Assembly (NCBI GenBank): GCA_030833825.1
Contig: JAURGL010000075.1
Location: 1-8,065, forward strand
Length of the DNA: 8,065 nucleotides
Source: Vulcanococcus sp. SFB_649D_100_25
GTDB taxonomy: Bacteria; Cyanobacteriota; Cyanobacteriia; PCC-6307; Cyanobiaceae
Direction of reading: 5' to 3'
Position numbers and translations under genes: made by a program. This document shows positions 1 to 6,246 of the stretch, piece by piece. The number at the start of each line of letters is the position of its first letter. Positions within the stretch are counted from its first letter, which is position 1. The notes below the pieces were generated by a model. That model searched no databases and was not told the origin of the DNA. It was given only the letters and a program-made list of their open reading frames with translations.

Positions 1-123
1 AATCCAACAGGAACTCCTGGTAGTTCTGTAGTAATCCCGGGAAATGCAGGTGATGGTGCTGCTGGATACCCATCATCTATTAGTGGTATATCAACTCATT
101 ATGCTGCTGGAGGCGGTGGTGGA
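1..123 (+). CDS. Fragment of a glycine-rich structural (viral or adhesin-like) protein, open at both ends
   Basis: Frame 1 from the first base is open and reads as a low-complexity peptide rich in Gly, Ser, Thr, Ala and Pro, ending in the run YAAGGGGGA (codons 100-126). It contains stretches such as NPTGTPGS and SSISGIS. This composition is typical of glycine-rich tips of phage tail or structural proteins and of surface adhesins, but I cannot name a family from about 40 residues. The first 100 bases contain 44 G or C, clearly lower than the roughly two-thirds GC of the rest, and many codons end in A or T (aat, aca, gga, ggt, tct, att), unlike the neighbouring genes. The frame stays open to 660, but beyond about 123 it is simply antisense to the GTPase gene. 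This is probably foreign sequence joined by mis-assembly. A real insertion or a repeat-rich host gene is less likely. Confidence 0.45.
109..123. other. Probable chimeric junction with 15-base shared segment
   Basis: The 15 bases GGAGGCGGTGGTGGA make sense in both flanking genes. On the + strand they encode the Gly5 run of the glycine-rich fragment. On the - strand they encode the SerThrThrAlaSer stretch that follows the GTPase P-loop region. To the left, composition and reading sense are those of the low-GC fragment; to the right they are those of the picocyanobacterial GTPase. Such a short shared segment is what is expected where an assembler or a PCR/MDA artefact joins two templates. The exact breakpoint cannot be placed more precisely from the sequence. 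Confidence 0.5.
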
Positions 124-624
124 GCCCATCGCCGCCCCCACCTCGCCAACAACATCCTTCAACAGGGCTCGGATCAGGGAGGTCTTTCCCGCCGATCCGG
201 TCCCGAAGACCACCACCACCAGATCTCCCCGCTCCAAGTCTGCGGCCACCCGGAGGCGTTCCTGGCGCAGTGCCTCCCGTTGCACCTCATCACGAATCCG
301 CTCCAAGAGCGCATCAATGGCTTCGAGGTTCTTCTGGGCCGCCTCCTGGCGGTTGCCGGGCGCGTCCGGGACTGCAGCAGCCCCATCCCGTTTGGTGGAC
401 CACTCGCCACGGCGCCAGGCCATCAGCCAAGGCCAGGCAAACCGAGCCAACAGCAGGGCCGCACCACCGAAGAGCAGCAACGTTGCGGGCCCCACCAACC
501 AGCTGGGCAGCAGGTAGCTCAGCTGCCACAGCAGGTTGTTGATCGCCTGAAGCACCGCGGTGATGACCACCAGGAGCAGCAGAGCAAGGCCCGACCAGAG
601 CCAGAGCCGACCAGGGGGTTTCAC
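115..624 (-). CDS. Membrane-anchored P-loop GTPase, C-terminal part missing
   Basis: This is the N-terminal part of a predicted GTP-binding protein. Residues about 10-28 and 41-62 are hydrophobic and look like two membrane segments. A charged, probably helical linker (about 70-133) follows, with many Glu, Arg and Gln. Then come a beta strand (DLVVVVFG) and a Walker A/G1 motif GTGSAGKT at residues 141-148. Switch I would be near GAAMGSTT (163-170). The G3 and G4 motifs (DxxG, NKxD) are absent because the frame is lost at about base 115 and a stop arises at 91-93 from foreign sequence. The layout resembles cyanobacterial Era-like/DUF697 GTPases; that assignment comes from family knowledge. The start is the GTG at 622-624, since no ATG, GTG or TTG lies between the lspA stop and this codon. 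It follows lspA after 54 bases and may be cotranscribed. No clear Shine-Dalgarno sequence is seen. Confidence 0.75.
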
Positions 625-678
625 GAGGGCAGGCCGAGAGGAAGGGGCAGATTGTTCGGATGATCCCGCGCTGGGGCC

Positions 679-1134
679 TCAGCGCAATGGCCTGACCTGC
701 TGCTGCAGCAGGTCGATGGCCAGGCACAGCACCGCCAGGTTGATGGCGATATCGGCGACGTTGAACACAGGGAAGGAGATCGGCACAAACTCCAGAAAGT
801 CGACGACGCTGCCGAGGCGCCAACGGTCGAGACCATTGCCGATGGCACCACCAAGGAGCAGTCCTAATCCCATCCACTGCAGTTTGCGCAGCGGACCGCT
901 GGTTTGAATCCAGAACACCAGAGCAGCCGCCACAGCCATGCTCACCAGACCCAACAGAAGGGCGTTGCCCTCCATCAGGCTGAAGGCCGCGCCGGTGTTA
1001 AACACCAGCCGTTGTTGCAGGAGCCCCGGCAGCAGGGGTCTCACGCCGGTTCCAGACAGGGCCTCCAGAGCCCAAGCTTTGCTCCATTGATCCAGGAGCA
1101 CCAAGGCGATCGCCACCAGATAGCTCGGTGACAT
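679..1134 (-). CDS. lspA: Lipoprotein signal peptidase (signal peptidase II)
   Basis: This 151-residue protein has the length and four-helix layout of LspA, the inner-membrane aspartyl protease that cleaves the signal peptide of prolipoproteins before the lipidated cysteine. The family motifs are present. NTGAAFS at 46-52 is the conserved Asn-x-Gly-x-Ala-Phe-Ser block. GNGLDRWRLGSVVDF at 99-113 carries the first catalytic Asp (D112). FNVADIAIN at 124-132 carries the second (D128). The N-terminal LDQWSK (14-19) is also typical. The ATG at 1132-1134 is chosen because it gives the usual N-terminus. The frame is open further upstream, but only antisense-like residues lie there. This ATG overlaps the bioY stop by one base (TGATG), which suggests translational coupling. 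The protein appears complete. Confidence 0.96.
   Translation of the reverse strand: MSPSYLVAIALVLLDQWSKAWALEALSGTGVRPLLPGLLQQRLVFNTGAAFSLMEGNALLLGLVSMAVAAALVFWIQTSGPLRKLQWMGLGLLLGGAIGNGLDRWRLGSVVDFLEFVPISFPVFNVADIAINLAVLCLAIDLLQQQVRPLR
694..714. repeat. Perfect 10-base inverted repeat with one-base spacer at the lspA 3' end
   Basis: GACCTGCTGC and GCAGCAGGTC are exact reverse complements separated by a single T. They lie in codons 141-147 of lspA (DLLQQQV), 12 bases before its stop codon. In RNA this could fold with a small loop formed from the innermost bases. No T-run follows on the minus strand, so it is not a classical intrinsic terminator. It could simply result from consecutive CTG and CAG codons. 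Confidence 0.4.
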
Positions 1135-1742
1135 CAGCGCTCGATCATCAACAGACGTCTGGCTGGTAAGGCGAGAACGGCTACACCGCAGCACAACACC
1201 AGTTGCGGCACCAACGGCAGCAGGCTGTAGCTGAGGATCAGTTGCGGCAGCTCTCCCCCCCAGCGGCGCACCAGGCCCCCAAGCAGCAGGTTGGCCAGGC
1301 CGCATCCCTGCAAGACCAACAGGCCGAGGATGCAGCTACCCGCCAGGCTGAGCAGATCATCCATGCCGGGTTGACGTGCCAAGCGGCCCGTCAGCCATGC
1401 CGCTGGCAGAAAGCCGGCGATGTAGCCGAAGCCAGGATCCATCAGGTAGCTCAGGCCACCGCCGCCTTGAAACACCGGCAGCTGAAACAGGCCGATGCTG
1501 ATGTAGGCCACGCCCGCCAGCATCGCCGCCCGCGGACCGCAGACCAGGGCTGTGAACAGCAGAGCGGGAACCTGCAAGGTGGGAAGCACCACGGCTTCAA
1601 ATCCGCCGCTGCCGAACCAGGGCAGAGCCCCTTGAATCAGCCCGCCGCAGATCATCAACAGCAACCCGGCAAGAGCACCACTCCAGTTGGCTAGGGCGCG
1701 CACGGCTCGCTTCACAGTGCGACCATCCTGCAGGAGAGTCAT
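1134..1742 (-). CDS. bioY: Biotin transporter substrate-binding component BioY
   Basis: This 202-residue, very hydrophobic protein has about six predicted membrane segments, as expected for the S component of an energy-coupling factor (ECF) vitamin transporter. The stretch LPTLQVPALL through GPRAAM (53-74) matches the first conserved BioY region. LPVFQGGGGLSYLMDPGFGY (88-107), followed by IAGFLPAAWLTGRL (108-121), is the characteristic loop and helix, where canonical BioY has a Gly-rich run then GPTGGY. BioY binds biotin in the membrane and works alone at low capacity or with the ATPase/EcfT module. No bioM or bioN gene lies in this window. The ATG at 1740-1742 is used. The gene diverges from sipA with 38 bases between the start codons, and its stop overlaps the lspA start. 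The family assignment is secure, but the transported substrate is inferred from it. Confidence 0.88.
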   Translation of the reverse strand: MTLLQDGRTVKRAVRALANWSGALAGLLLMICGGLIQGALPWFGSGGFEAVVLPTLQVPALLFTALVCGPRAAMLAGVAYISIGLFQLPVFQGGGGLSYLMDPGFGYIAGFLPAAWLTGRLARQPGMDDLLSLAGSCILGLLVLQGCGLANLLLGGLVRRWGGELPQLILSYSLLPLVPQLVLCCGVAVLALPARRLLMIER

Positions 1743-1780
1743 CCCGCTGCAACCCCTCTCGGTCCGTTTCTTCTGCTGCC
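1743..1780. promoter_or_regulatory. Short divergent intergenic region between bioY and sipA
   Basis: Only 38 bases separate the two outward-facing start codons, so promoters for both genes must lie here or reach into the opposite coding sequence. I see no convincing -35/-10 pair, no operator-like inverted repeat and no good Shine-Dalgarno sequence before sipA (the upstream bases are pyrimidine-rich, TTTCTTCTGCTGCC). A purine-rich GAGAGG lies about 14 bases before the bioY ATG, too far to be a strong ribosome-binding site. Confidence 0.3.
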
Positions 1781-2014
1781 ATGTCCTCTGACATCACCGT
1801 TGGGACGCGCGTGCGTCTCAAGGACCAGCCCACCTACCTGAAAACGGCTGACGCGATGTCGATGCTCCGTCCCCCGGATCTGGTGGGGGCCAGCGAGGTG
1901 GGTCAGGTGGTGGCTCTCAAGGCCCTGGAGCAGGTGGCTGTTCGCTTTCGCCGCGGCAGCTTTCTGTTTGATGCCAACCAGCTGATTGCCGTCGAGGACG
2001 AGATCAGCGGTTGA
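1781..2014 (+). CDS. sipA: SipA, small NblS-interacting regulatory protein (DUF3148)
   Basis: This is a complete 77-residue soluble protein. It matches the cyanobacterial SipA family, small SH3-like beta-barrel proteins of about 75-80 residues. Recognisable blocks are VGTRVRLKDQPTYLKTAD (7-24), the signature MLRPPDLV (28-35), a central GQVVALKALEQVAVRF, and FRRGSFLFDANQL near the C-terminus. In Synechococcus elongatus and relatives, SipA binds the histidine kinase NblS, which controls high-light and nutrient-stress genes and phycobilisome degradation. That role is carried over by homology. The ATG at 1781 gives the family N-terminus. The gene is divergent from bioY, and its last 11 bases overlap the 3' end of the convergent M16 gene. 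No hairpin with a T-run follows its stop, so transcription may run into the antisense of that gene. Confidence 0.9.
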   Translation: MSSDITVGTRVRLKDQPTYLKTADAMSMLRPPDLVGASEVGQVVALKALEQVAVRFRRGSFLFDANQLIAVEDEISG

Positions 2015-3284
2015 GTGGGTGGCTGGACCACACCGCCTCTGCAGCGGCGATGGCGCTGGCGGGTCCACACAAGCTCAGGCTTGGCTTCAGCAGCAGGGCC
2101 TGGGCGGCCTTGTGCAGGTCTGCCGGTGTGAGGGCAGCGGCCTCCCGCAGGCTGCGATCTGCGAAGTCGAAGGGCAGGCCATGGCCGAGGACCAGGGCAT
2201 GGCGATCGGCGATCTGACTGCCCGTCTGACGGCCGAGGGCTTCCTGACCGCGGAATTTGGCCAGGGCCAGGCTCAGCTGCTCGTCGCTCAAGGGTGTCTC
2301 CAGCAGGCGTAACCACTCATTCAGCAGCTCCTGGCAGGCCTCTCGGGCCCGATCACTGGAGCTGGAGAGGTGGAACACGAAAGGGGCATCCCCGAGACGG
2401 GCCGGGTAGTGAACCCCCACGTCGTAGGCCAGTCCGTGTTCCTCCCGCAGGGCGATGAACAAACGACTCGACATCCCGATCCCGAGGTGGCAATGCAGCA
2501 GGCGCAAAGCCAGAGCTTGCTCGGATCCCAGGGGGCTGGTCGTGGTGCCCAGCATCATCACCAGCTGTTCGGTGTCATCTCGGCTGGACTTCAGTGAGGC
2601 GTGCTTGAGGCCCGCAGGTCCGGCCTGACGGGGCGGTTCTGTCGTCGGCCAGCGGTGCTGTTCGACCCCCTCTAGCAGGAGCGTGTCTACGCCTTCAGGA
2701 ATGCGTCCTGCCAGCACCATCACCGCCCCCTGTTGCCCCAACCGCCGGGCGAGCTGGTGCAGCTGGTCCTGGCCGATCTGCTCCAGCTCCGCTTCCACCC
2801 CCAGGGGATCGTGCCCATAGGCCCCATCCCCATAGAGCTGATGGCGCAGCTGGTCATGGGCCACCTGAAACGGGTCCTCCTTCTGCCGTTGAAGGGTTTG
2901 CAGATTCAGCTGCCTCTCCAGGCTGATCTGGTCCTCCACCAGCCAGGGGGAGGAGACCATCTGCAGCAGCAGCGGCAGCAGTAACCGGGCATCCTCACTG
3001 GCGCACTTGAGGCTGAGCAGGGTCCCGTCTTCTGAGGCTTCGCAGCGCAGTCCGGCGCCACGTCCCTCCACGAGATCAGCAAGGGCATCCCCACTGAGGG
3101 GGCCGCAACCACGGCTCAGGACCCCAGCCAGGAGCTGTGCGGCGCCGCGTTGCCCCGCCGGATCGGCGCTGCTGCCACCCCTCAGCCAGAGCTTGGCGGA
3201 AAGGATCTCAGGCCCAGGTCGATGAATCAACCAGAGGGGGCAGCCGCCACTGAGCAGCCGTTGTTCCACTGCTGCTGGAATCAC
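2004..3284 (-). CDS. M16 peptidase-family protein lacking the zinc site (non-catalytic partner)
   Basis: This 426-residue protein has the two-lobed M16 (insulinase/processing peptidase) layout. Where a catalytic member has HxxEH, it reads QLLAG (Q50, A53, G54 in RGAAQLLAGVLSRG), so no zinc could be held. The C-terminal lobe keeps the classical Arg/Tyr substrate-binding element, LREEHGLAYDVGVHY at 279-293 (R280, Y287), preceded by GIGMSSRLF. This matches the non-catalytic subunit of heterodimeric M16B enzymes. It starts with GTG at 3282-3284, overlapping the stop of the upstream catalytic gene by four bases (GTGA), so the two are probably made together and form one peptidase. Its stop overlaps the end of convergent sipA by 11 bases. 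No signal peptide is evident, so a cytoplasmic location is likely. The substrate is unknown; peptide clearance is a guess from the family. Confidence 0.88.
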   Translation of the reverse strand: MIPAAVEQRLLSGGCPLWLIHRPGPEILSAKLWLRGGSSADPAGQRGAAQLLAGVLSRGCGPLSGDALADLVEGRGAGLRCEASEDGTLLSLKCASEDARLLLPLLLQMVSSPWLVEDQISLERQLNLQTLQRQKEDPFQVAHDQLRHQLYGDGAYGHDPLGVEAELEQIGQDQLHQLARRLGQQGAVMVLAGRIPEGVDTLLLEGVEQHRWPTTEPPRQAGPAGLKHASLKSSRDDTEQLVMMLGTTTSPLGSEQALALRLLHCHLGIGMSSRLFIALREEHGLAYDVGVHYPARLGDAPFVFHLSSSSDRAREACQELLNEWLRLLETPLSDEQLSLALAKFRGQEALGRQTGSQIADRHALVLGHGLPFDFADRSLREAAALTPADLHKAAQALLLKPSLSLCGPASAIAAAEAVWSSHPLNR

Positions 3285-4528
3285 GCCGGCACCGCCTCAA
3301 GGCAGAACGCCAGCTCAGGGCTCAGCTGGCAGATCAAGTCCTTGGAGAGGCGCTCCACGGTCCACGCCTCCAGCCAGTCCAGGGGGGCCTGCAGGTTGTG
3401 ATGCCTGCCCCAGAGGGTGCTGTTGCCCACCATCGCCGCGACGCCCCCCGGGGCCTCAAGGCTGAAGCGGTAGCCGTTGCCCACCAGGCGTTTGGCCCGC
3501 TCCAGTTCGGCGTTGCTGGGCTCCTGGTCCTGGAGCTGCTCCAGAACGGCCCGCACCTCCTGTCGCACCTCAGGAAGCTGTTCCTCCTCACAGACCGCTT
3601 CCAACAGGACCAGGCAGCCGGACTCGAGCACGTTCAGATCGAGATCAATGCTTTCCACCAACCGCAGCTGCTCCCGCAGCCGCTCCACCAGGCGACTGCG
3701 GCGACCCTCCGCCAACAGCGTGGTGAGCAGATCCCCGCCGATCACCGTCTGCTGATCCGCGGCACCGGGCAGCTGCCAGGCCATCAACAGCCTGGCGGCC
3801 TCCAGGCGGGGCAGTTCCATGCGGTGCTCCCCGGGGTGGAGCTTGAGGGGGCGAGGTCCCGCATGGTCTTCAGCGGGGTGGAGCTGAGCGAGGGCGGATT
3901 GCTCCAGCTGATCGCGGATCCCGATGTCCTTGAGCGGCCCGGCGATCGAGAGGCAGCAGCGATCGGATCGGTAGCTGCGCTGGTGGAAGGCCGCCATTGA
4001 GGCGGGACTGTGGTTCTGCAGGGCTTGCCGCTCCCCAAGGATCGGCTGCCCGTAGGCATGGTCGAGGCAGCTCAGCCGCAGCAGTTGCTGAAAGGCCACC
4101 TCCTCGGGCTGGTCCTCACTCTGGGCCAGCTCCTCGAGGACCACCTGCCGCTCCATGTCGAAGTCGGTTGGGTCAAGGCGGGGCTGCAGCACCAGATCCA
4201 GCAGGAGCCCCAGCGATTCCTCAGCCGCAGCTGGCGGCACGAGCACGTGATAGTGCACATCGTCAAAGCCGGTGGCGGCGTTGCTGTTGCCCCCCAGGGC
4301 CTCGATGCGCAGATCGAATTCGCCGGCATCGAGCTGCTTGCTGCCCTTGAACACCATGTGTTCCAGGAAGTGCGCCAGGCCGGACTCCCCCTCGCCCTCG
4401 TAGCAGCTCCCTGCCTGGCACCAGAAGTCAAGACAGATCACCGGGGCATCCGGAAGATCCAGCTGCACCACCGTGGCTCCGTTGGACAGCTGAGCTCGCT
4501 GCGGCTCCGGCAGCGAGGCTGTGGTCAA
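3281..4528 (-). CDS. Zinc-dependent M16 peptidase, catalytic subunit
   Basis: This protein of about 415 residues is the catalytic member of the tandem M16 pair. Counting from the TTG at 4526-4528, the inverted zinc motif HFLEHM lies at 53-58 (H53, catalytic E56, H57). The third ligand falls at E133 in ERQVVLEEL, with the family's usual spacing of about 75 residues from H57. Also typical are the GLAHFLEHMVFKG context, EALGGNSNAATGFDDVHYHV (76-95) and LSIAGP. The C-terminal lobe has RSRLVERLREQL (277-288) but no following Tyr, so the Arg/Tyr element is complete only in the partner encoded next. The start is uncertain. No ATG is in frame before 4633, which would add 35 unusual residues and overlap pcyA. 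TTG at 4537 is another option. The gene diverges from pcyA across about 78 bases, and its stop overlaps the next gene's GTG start. Confidence 0.9.
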   Translation of the reverse strand: MTTASLPEPQRAQLSNGATVVQLDLPDAPVICLDFWCQAGSCYEGEGESGLAHFLEHMVFKGSKQLDAGEFDLRIEALGGNSNAATGFDDVHYHVLVPPAAAEESLGLLLDLVLQPRLDPTDFDMERQVVLEELAQSEDQPEEVAFQQLLRLSCLDHAYGQPILGERQALQNHSPASMAAFHQRSYRSDRCCLSIAGPLKDIGIRDQLEQSALAQLHPAEDHAGPRPLKLHPGEHRMELPRLEAARLLMAWQLPGAADQQTVIGGDLLTTLLAEGRRSRLVERLREQLRLVESIDLDLNVLESGCLVLLEAVCEEEQLPEVRQEVRAVLEQLQDQEPSNAELERAKRLVGNGYRFSLEAPGGVAAMVGNSTLWGRHHNLQAPLDWLEAWTVERLSKDLICQLSPELAFCLEAVPA

Positions 4529-4606
4529 TCCGGGCAACGGGTTTGCAGCTCGTTCGTCCCGCCATTCTGCTGGCAGGATCGACCGTGTGCCTTGCCCGCG
4601 TCCCCG
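4529..4606. promoter_or_regulatory. Divergent intergenic region between the M16 pair and pcyA
   Basis: These 78 bases separate the outward-facing pcyA and M16 genes and should hold promoters for both units, unless the M16 gene starts at the ATG at 4631-4633 inside pcyA. I see no clear -10 element, operator palindrome or strong Shine-Dalgarno site. The bases before the pcyA ATG are pyrimidine-rich (GCCCGCGTCCCCG). Confidence 0.3.
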
Positions 4607-5338
4607 ATGAGCTCTGCAGCGCTGGGAATTCATCCCCTCGTCGACGCCCTGGCCGATCGCATTCGCCAGCAGTGGGAGACGCTCCCTGAGCTGCAGCCCC
4701 TGGCGGTCGATCCTGAGCTCGAAGCCATCAGCGGGAGCCTCGATGGCGAGGATCTCTTCATCCGCAATGAGCTGCGCCGTTGCCGCGGCCTGCGCAAGTT
4801 GCACCTGGAAACCGCCCGCCTCGGTGCTGGGCTTCAGATCCTTCACTGCGTCTTCTTCCCAGATCCCCAGTTCGATCTGCCGGTGTTTGGGGCCGACATC
4901 GTCGCTGGTCGCGGGGTGGTCTCCGCCGCCATCGTGGATCTCTCTCCCGTTCAGGCTGAACTGCCGGAGCCGGTGGTGCGTCGCCTCGAGGCCCTCGAGA
5001 AGCGGCAGTTCTCCCAGGAGCGGGGTCTGCCGGAATGGGGGACGATTTTCTCCCCCTACGTCCGCTTTGTGCGTCCGGCCGATGCGGCGGAGGAGCAGGC
5101 CTTCATCGCTGTGGTGAGTGACTTTCTTGCGGTGCTGGCGGCGGCCTGCCGTGAGGCACAACCTCAGCCCATCGACCACCCCGATACGGTGAGACGTCAT
5201 CAGGGCCAGCTCTCCTATTGCCAGCAACAAAAACGCAACGACAAGACCAGGCGGGTGCTCGAAAAAGCCTTCAATCCCGAGTGGGCGGATCGCTACATCG
5301 AGGACTTGCTCTTCGACGATCCCGTCCCCTTGGCCTGA
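4607..5338 (+). CDS. pcyA: Phycocyanobilin:ferredoxin oxidoreductase
   Basis: This complete 243-residue enzyme carries out the four-electron, ferredoxin-dependent reduction of biliverdin IX-alpha to phycocyanobilin, the chromophore of phycocyanin and allophycocyanin. The residues known from Synechocystis PcyA (Glu76, His88, Asp105) are present with a constant offset of eight: E68 in LHLETARL, H80 in ILHCVFFP, and D97 in FGADIVAG. The block VSAAIVDLSP (105-114) and the C-terminal QLSYCQQQKRNDKTRRVLEK (201-220), followed by AFNPEWADRYIEDLLFD, are also family signatures. The ATG at 4607 gives the expected N-terminus. The frame is open well upstream, but that part is antisense to the M16 gene. 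Its stop shares a base with the devB start (TGATG), so it leads an apparent operon with an ABC exporter, an arrangement whose functional reason is not evident. Confidence 0.97.
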   Translation: MSSAALGIHPLVDALADRIRQQWETLPELQPLAVDPELEAISGSLDGEDLFIRNELRRCRGLRKLHLETARLGAGLQILHCVFFPDPQFDLPVFGADIVAGRGVVSAAIVDLSPVQAELPEPVVRRLEALEKRQFSQERGLPEWGTIFSPYVRFVRPADAAEEQAFIAVVSDFLAVLAAACREAQPQPIDHPDTVRRHQGQLSYCQQQKRNDKTRRVLEKAFNPEWADRYIEDLLFDDPVPLA

Positions 5339-6246
5339 TGTTTGAGGCTCTTCGCCGCAAGCCCTGGCTGAGCGCTGGTGGTGCTGTTGTGCTGCTTGCG
5401 GCCCTGGTTGCCGGCGTTCGTGCGCTCCAGAAGCCAGCACCAAAACCCGCCCCGCCGGTGGTCCAACCGCGGATTGAAGCGGTGTCGGCACTGGGCCATC
5501 TCGAGCCCGCTGGGGATGTGCGTCGCCTGGCGGCCCCGATGGGAGCGATGGGCGGCAGCCCGAGGATCAGCAGCCTGCTGGTGCAGGAAGGGGATCGTGT
5601 GCGCCGCGGTCAACTGCTCGCCAGCTTTGACAACCGTCCCGGCCTCCAGGCTGATCTAGCGGCGGTGACCGCCCGCATCGAGAGCCTGCAGGTGCAGATC
5701 CGCCTGGGGCGTCGTGAGGTGCAGCGCTATCAGAACGCCGCCAGTTCAGGGGCCGCCGCCATGGTCCTGCTGGAGGAGAAAAGGGATGACCTGGCGAAAC
5801 TGGAGGGCCAGCTGCGGGAGGCCCTGGCGCAGCGCAAGGGCCTGCAGGTGGACCTCAATGACAGTGAGCTGCGGGCTCCCCTCGATGGCCTGGTGCTCAA
5901 GATCCACAGTCGCGTCGGTGAGCGCCCAGGCAATGACGGCGTGCTTGAACTTGGTGCAGGCGATCAGATGGAGGCCGTCGCAGAGGTCTACGAGAGCGAT
6001 ATCAACCGCGTGAAGCTCGGTCAGAGCGTGAAGCTGGTCAGTGAGAACGGCGGCTTCAGCGGGACGCTGCAGGCGCGGGTGGTCCGGATCTCACCCCAGG
6101 TGCGTCAGCGGGCCGTGCTCTCAACAGATCCCACCGGCGATGCGGATGCCCGCATCGTGGAGGTGCGCTTGGCCCTTGACCCAGCCGATGCAAGTCGGGT
6201 GGCGAGTCTGGCCGGTCTCAAGATCATCGCTCGCTTCCAGCCGTGA
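5338..6246 (+). CDS. devB: DevB-type membrane fusion protein (HlyD family) of an ABC exporter
   Basis: This 302-residue protein begins with a short cytoplasmic stretch and one membrane anchor (about 12-30), followed by a Pro-rich periplasmic linker (KPAPKPAPP). SALGHLEPAGDV (50-61) is a typical DevB start of the mature region. The two halves of the lipoyl/barrel-sandwich domain flank a helical hairpin: ISSLLVQEGDRVRRGQLLASFD (77-98) and LRAPLDGLVLKIHSRVGERP (179-198). The hairpin lies at about 103-172 and is rich in Leu, Glu and Arg, as expected for the coiled coil that meets a TolC-like channel. A beta-barrel part with AEVYESDINRVKLGQSVKL (215-233) follows. DevB proteins link the inner-membrane DevCA pump to the outer membrane; in heterocystous species the system exports glycolipids, but the cargo here is unknown. 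The ATG overlaps the pcyA stop, and the stop overlaps the devC GTG. Confidence 0.92.
   Translation: MFEALRRKPWLSAGGAVVLLAALVAGVRALQKPAPKPAPPVVQPRIEAVSALGHLEPAGDVRRLAAPMGAMGGSPRISSLLVQEGDRVRRGQLLASFDNRPGLQADLAAVTARIESLQVQIRLGRREVQRYQNAASSGAAAMVLLEEKRDDLAKLEGQLREALAQRKGLQVDLNDSELRAPLDGLVLKIHSRVGERPGNDGVLELGAGDQMEAVAEVYESDINRVKLGQSVKLVSENGGFSGTLQARVVRISPQVRQRAVLSTDPTGDADARIVEVRLALDPADASRVASLAGLKIIARFQP

Noticed and set aside
1106..1113. GCGATCGC, the HIP1 palindrome of many cyanobacteria
   Set aside because: I noticed only one copy, inside lspA, and a single copy in 8 kb is compatible with chance at this GC content. It is no sign of HIP1 enrichment.
1135..1305. Upstream extension of lspA by 57 codons
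   Set aside because: The extra residues are Pro/Gly/Ala/Arg rich, lie inside bioY in another frame, and precede the canonical LspA N-terminus at the ATG at 1134.
4010..4606. Upstream in-frame extension of pcyA by about 200 codons
   Set aside because: This stretch is antisense to the M16 catalytic domain. PcyA family length and N-terminus fit the ATG at 4607.
4529..5491. Minus-strand frame of the catalytic M16 gene stays open for about 320 more codons across all of pcyA
   Set aside because: It is antisense to a well-supported pcyA, and the residues there show no M16 or other domain. Long open antisense frames are common in GC-rich coding DNA.
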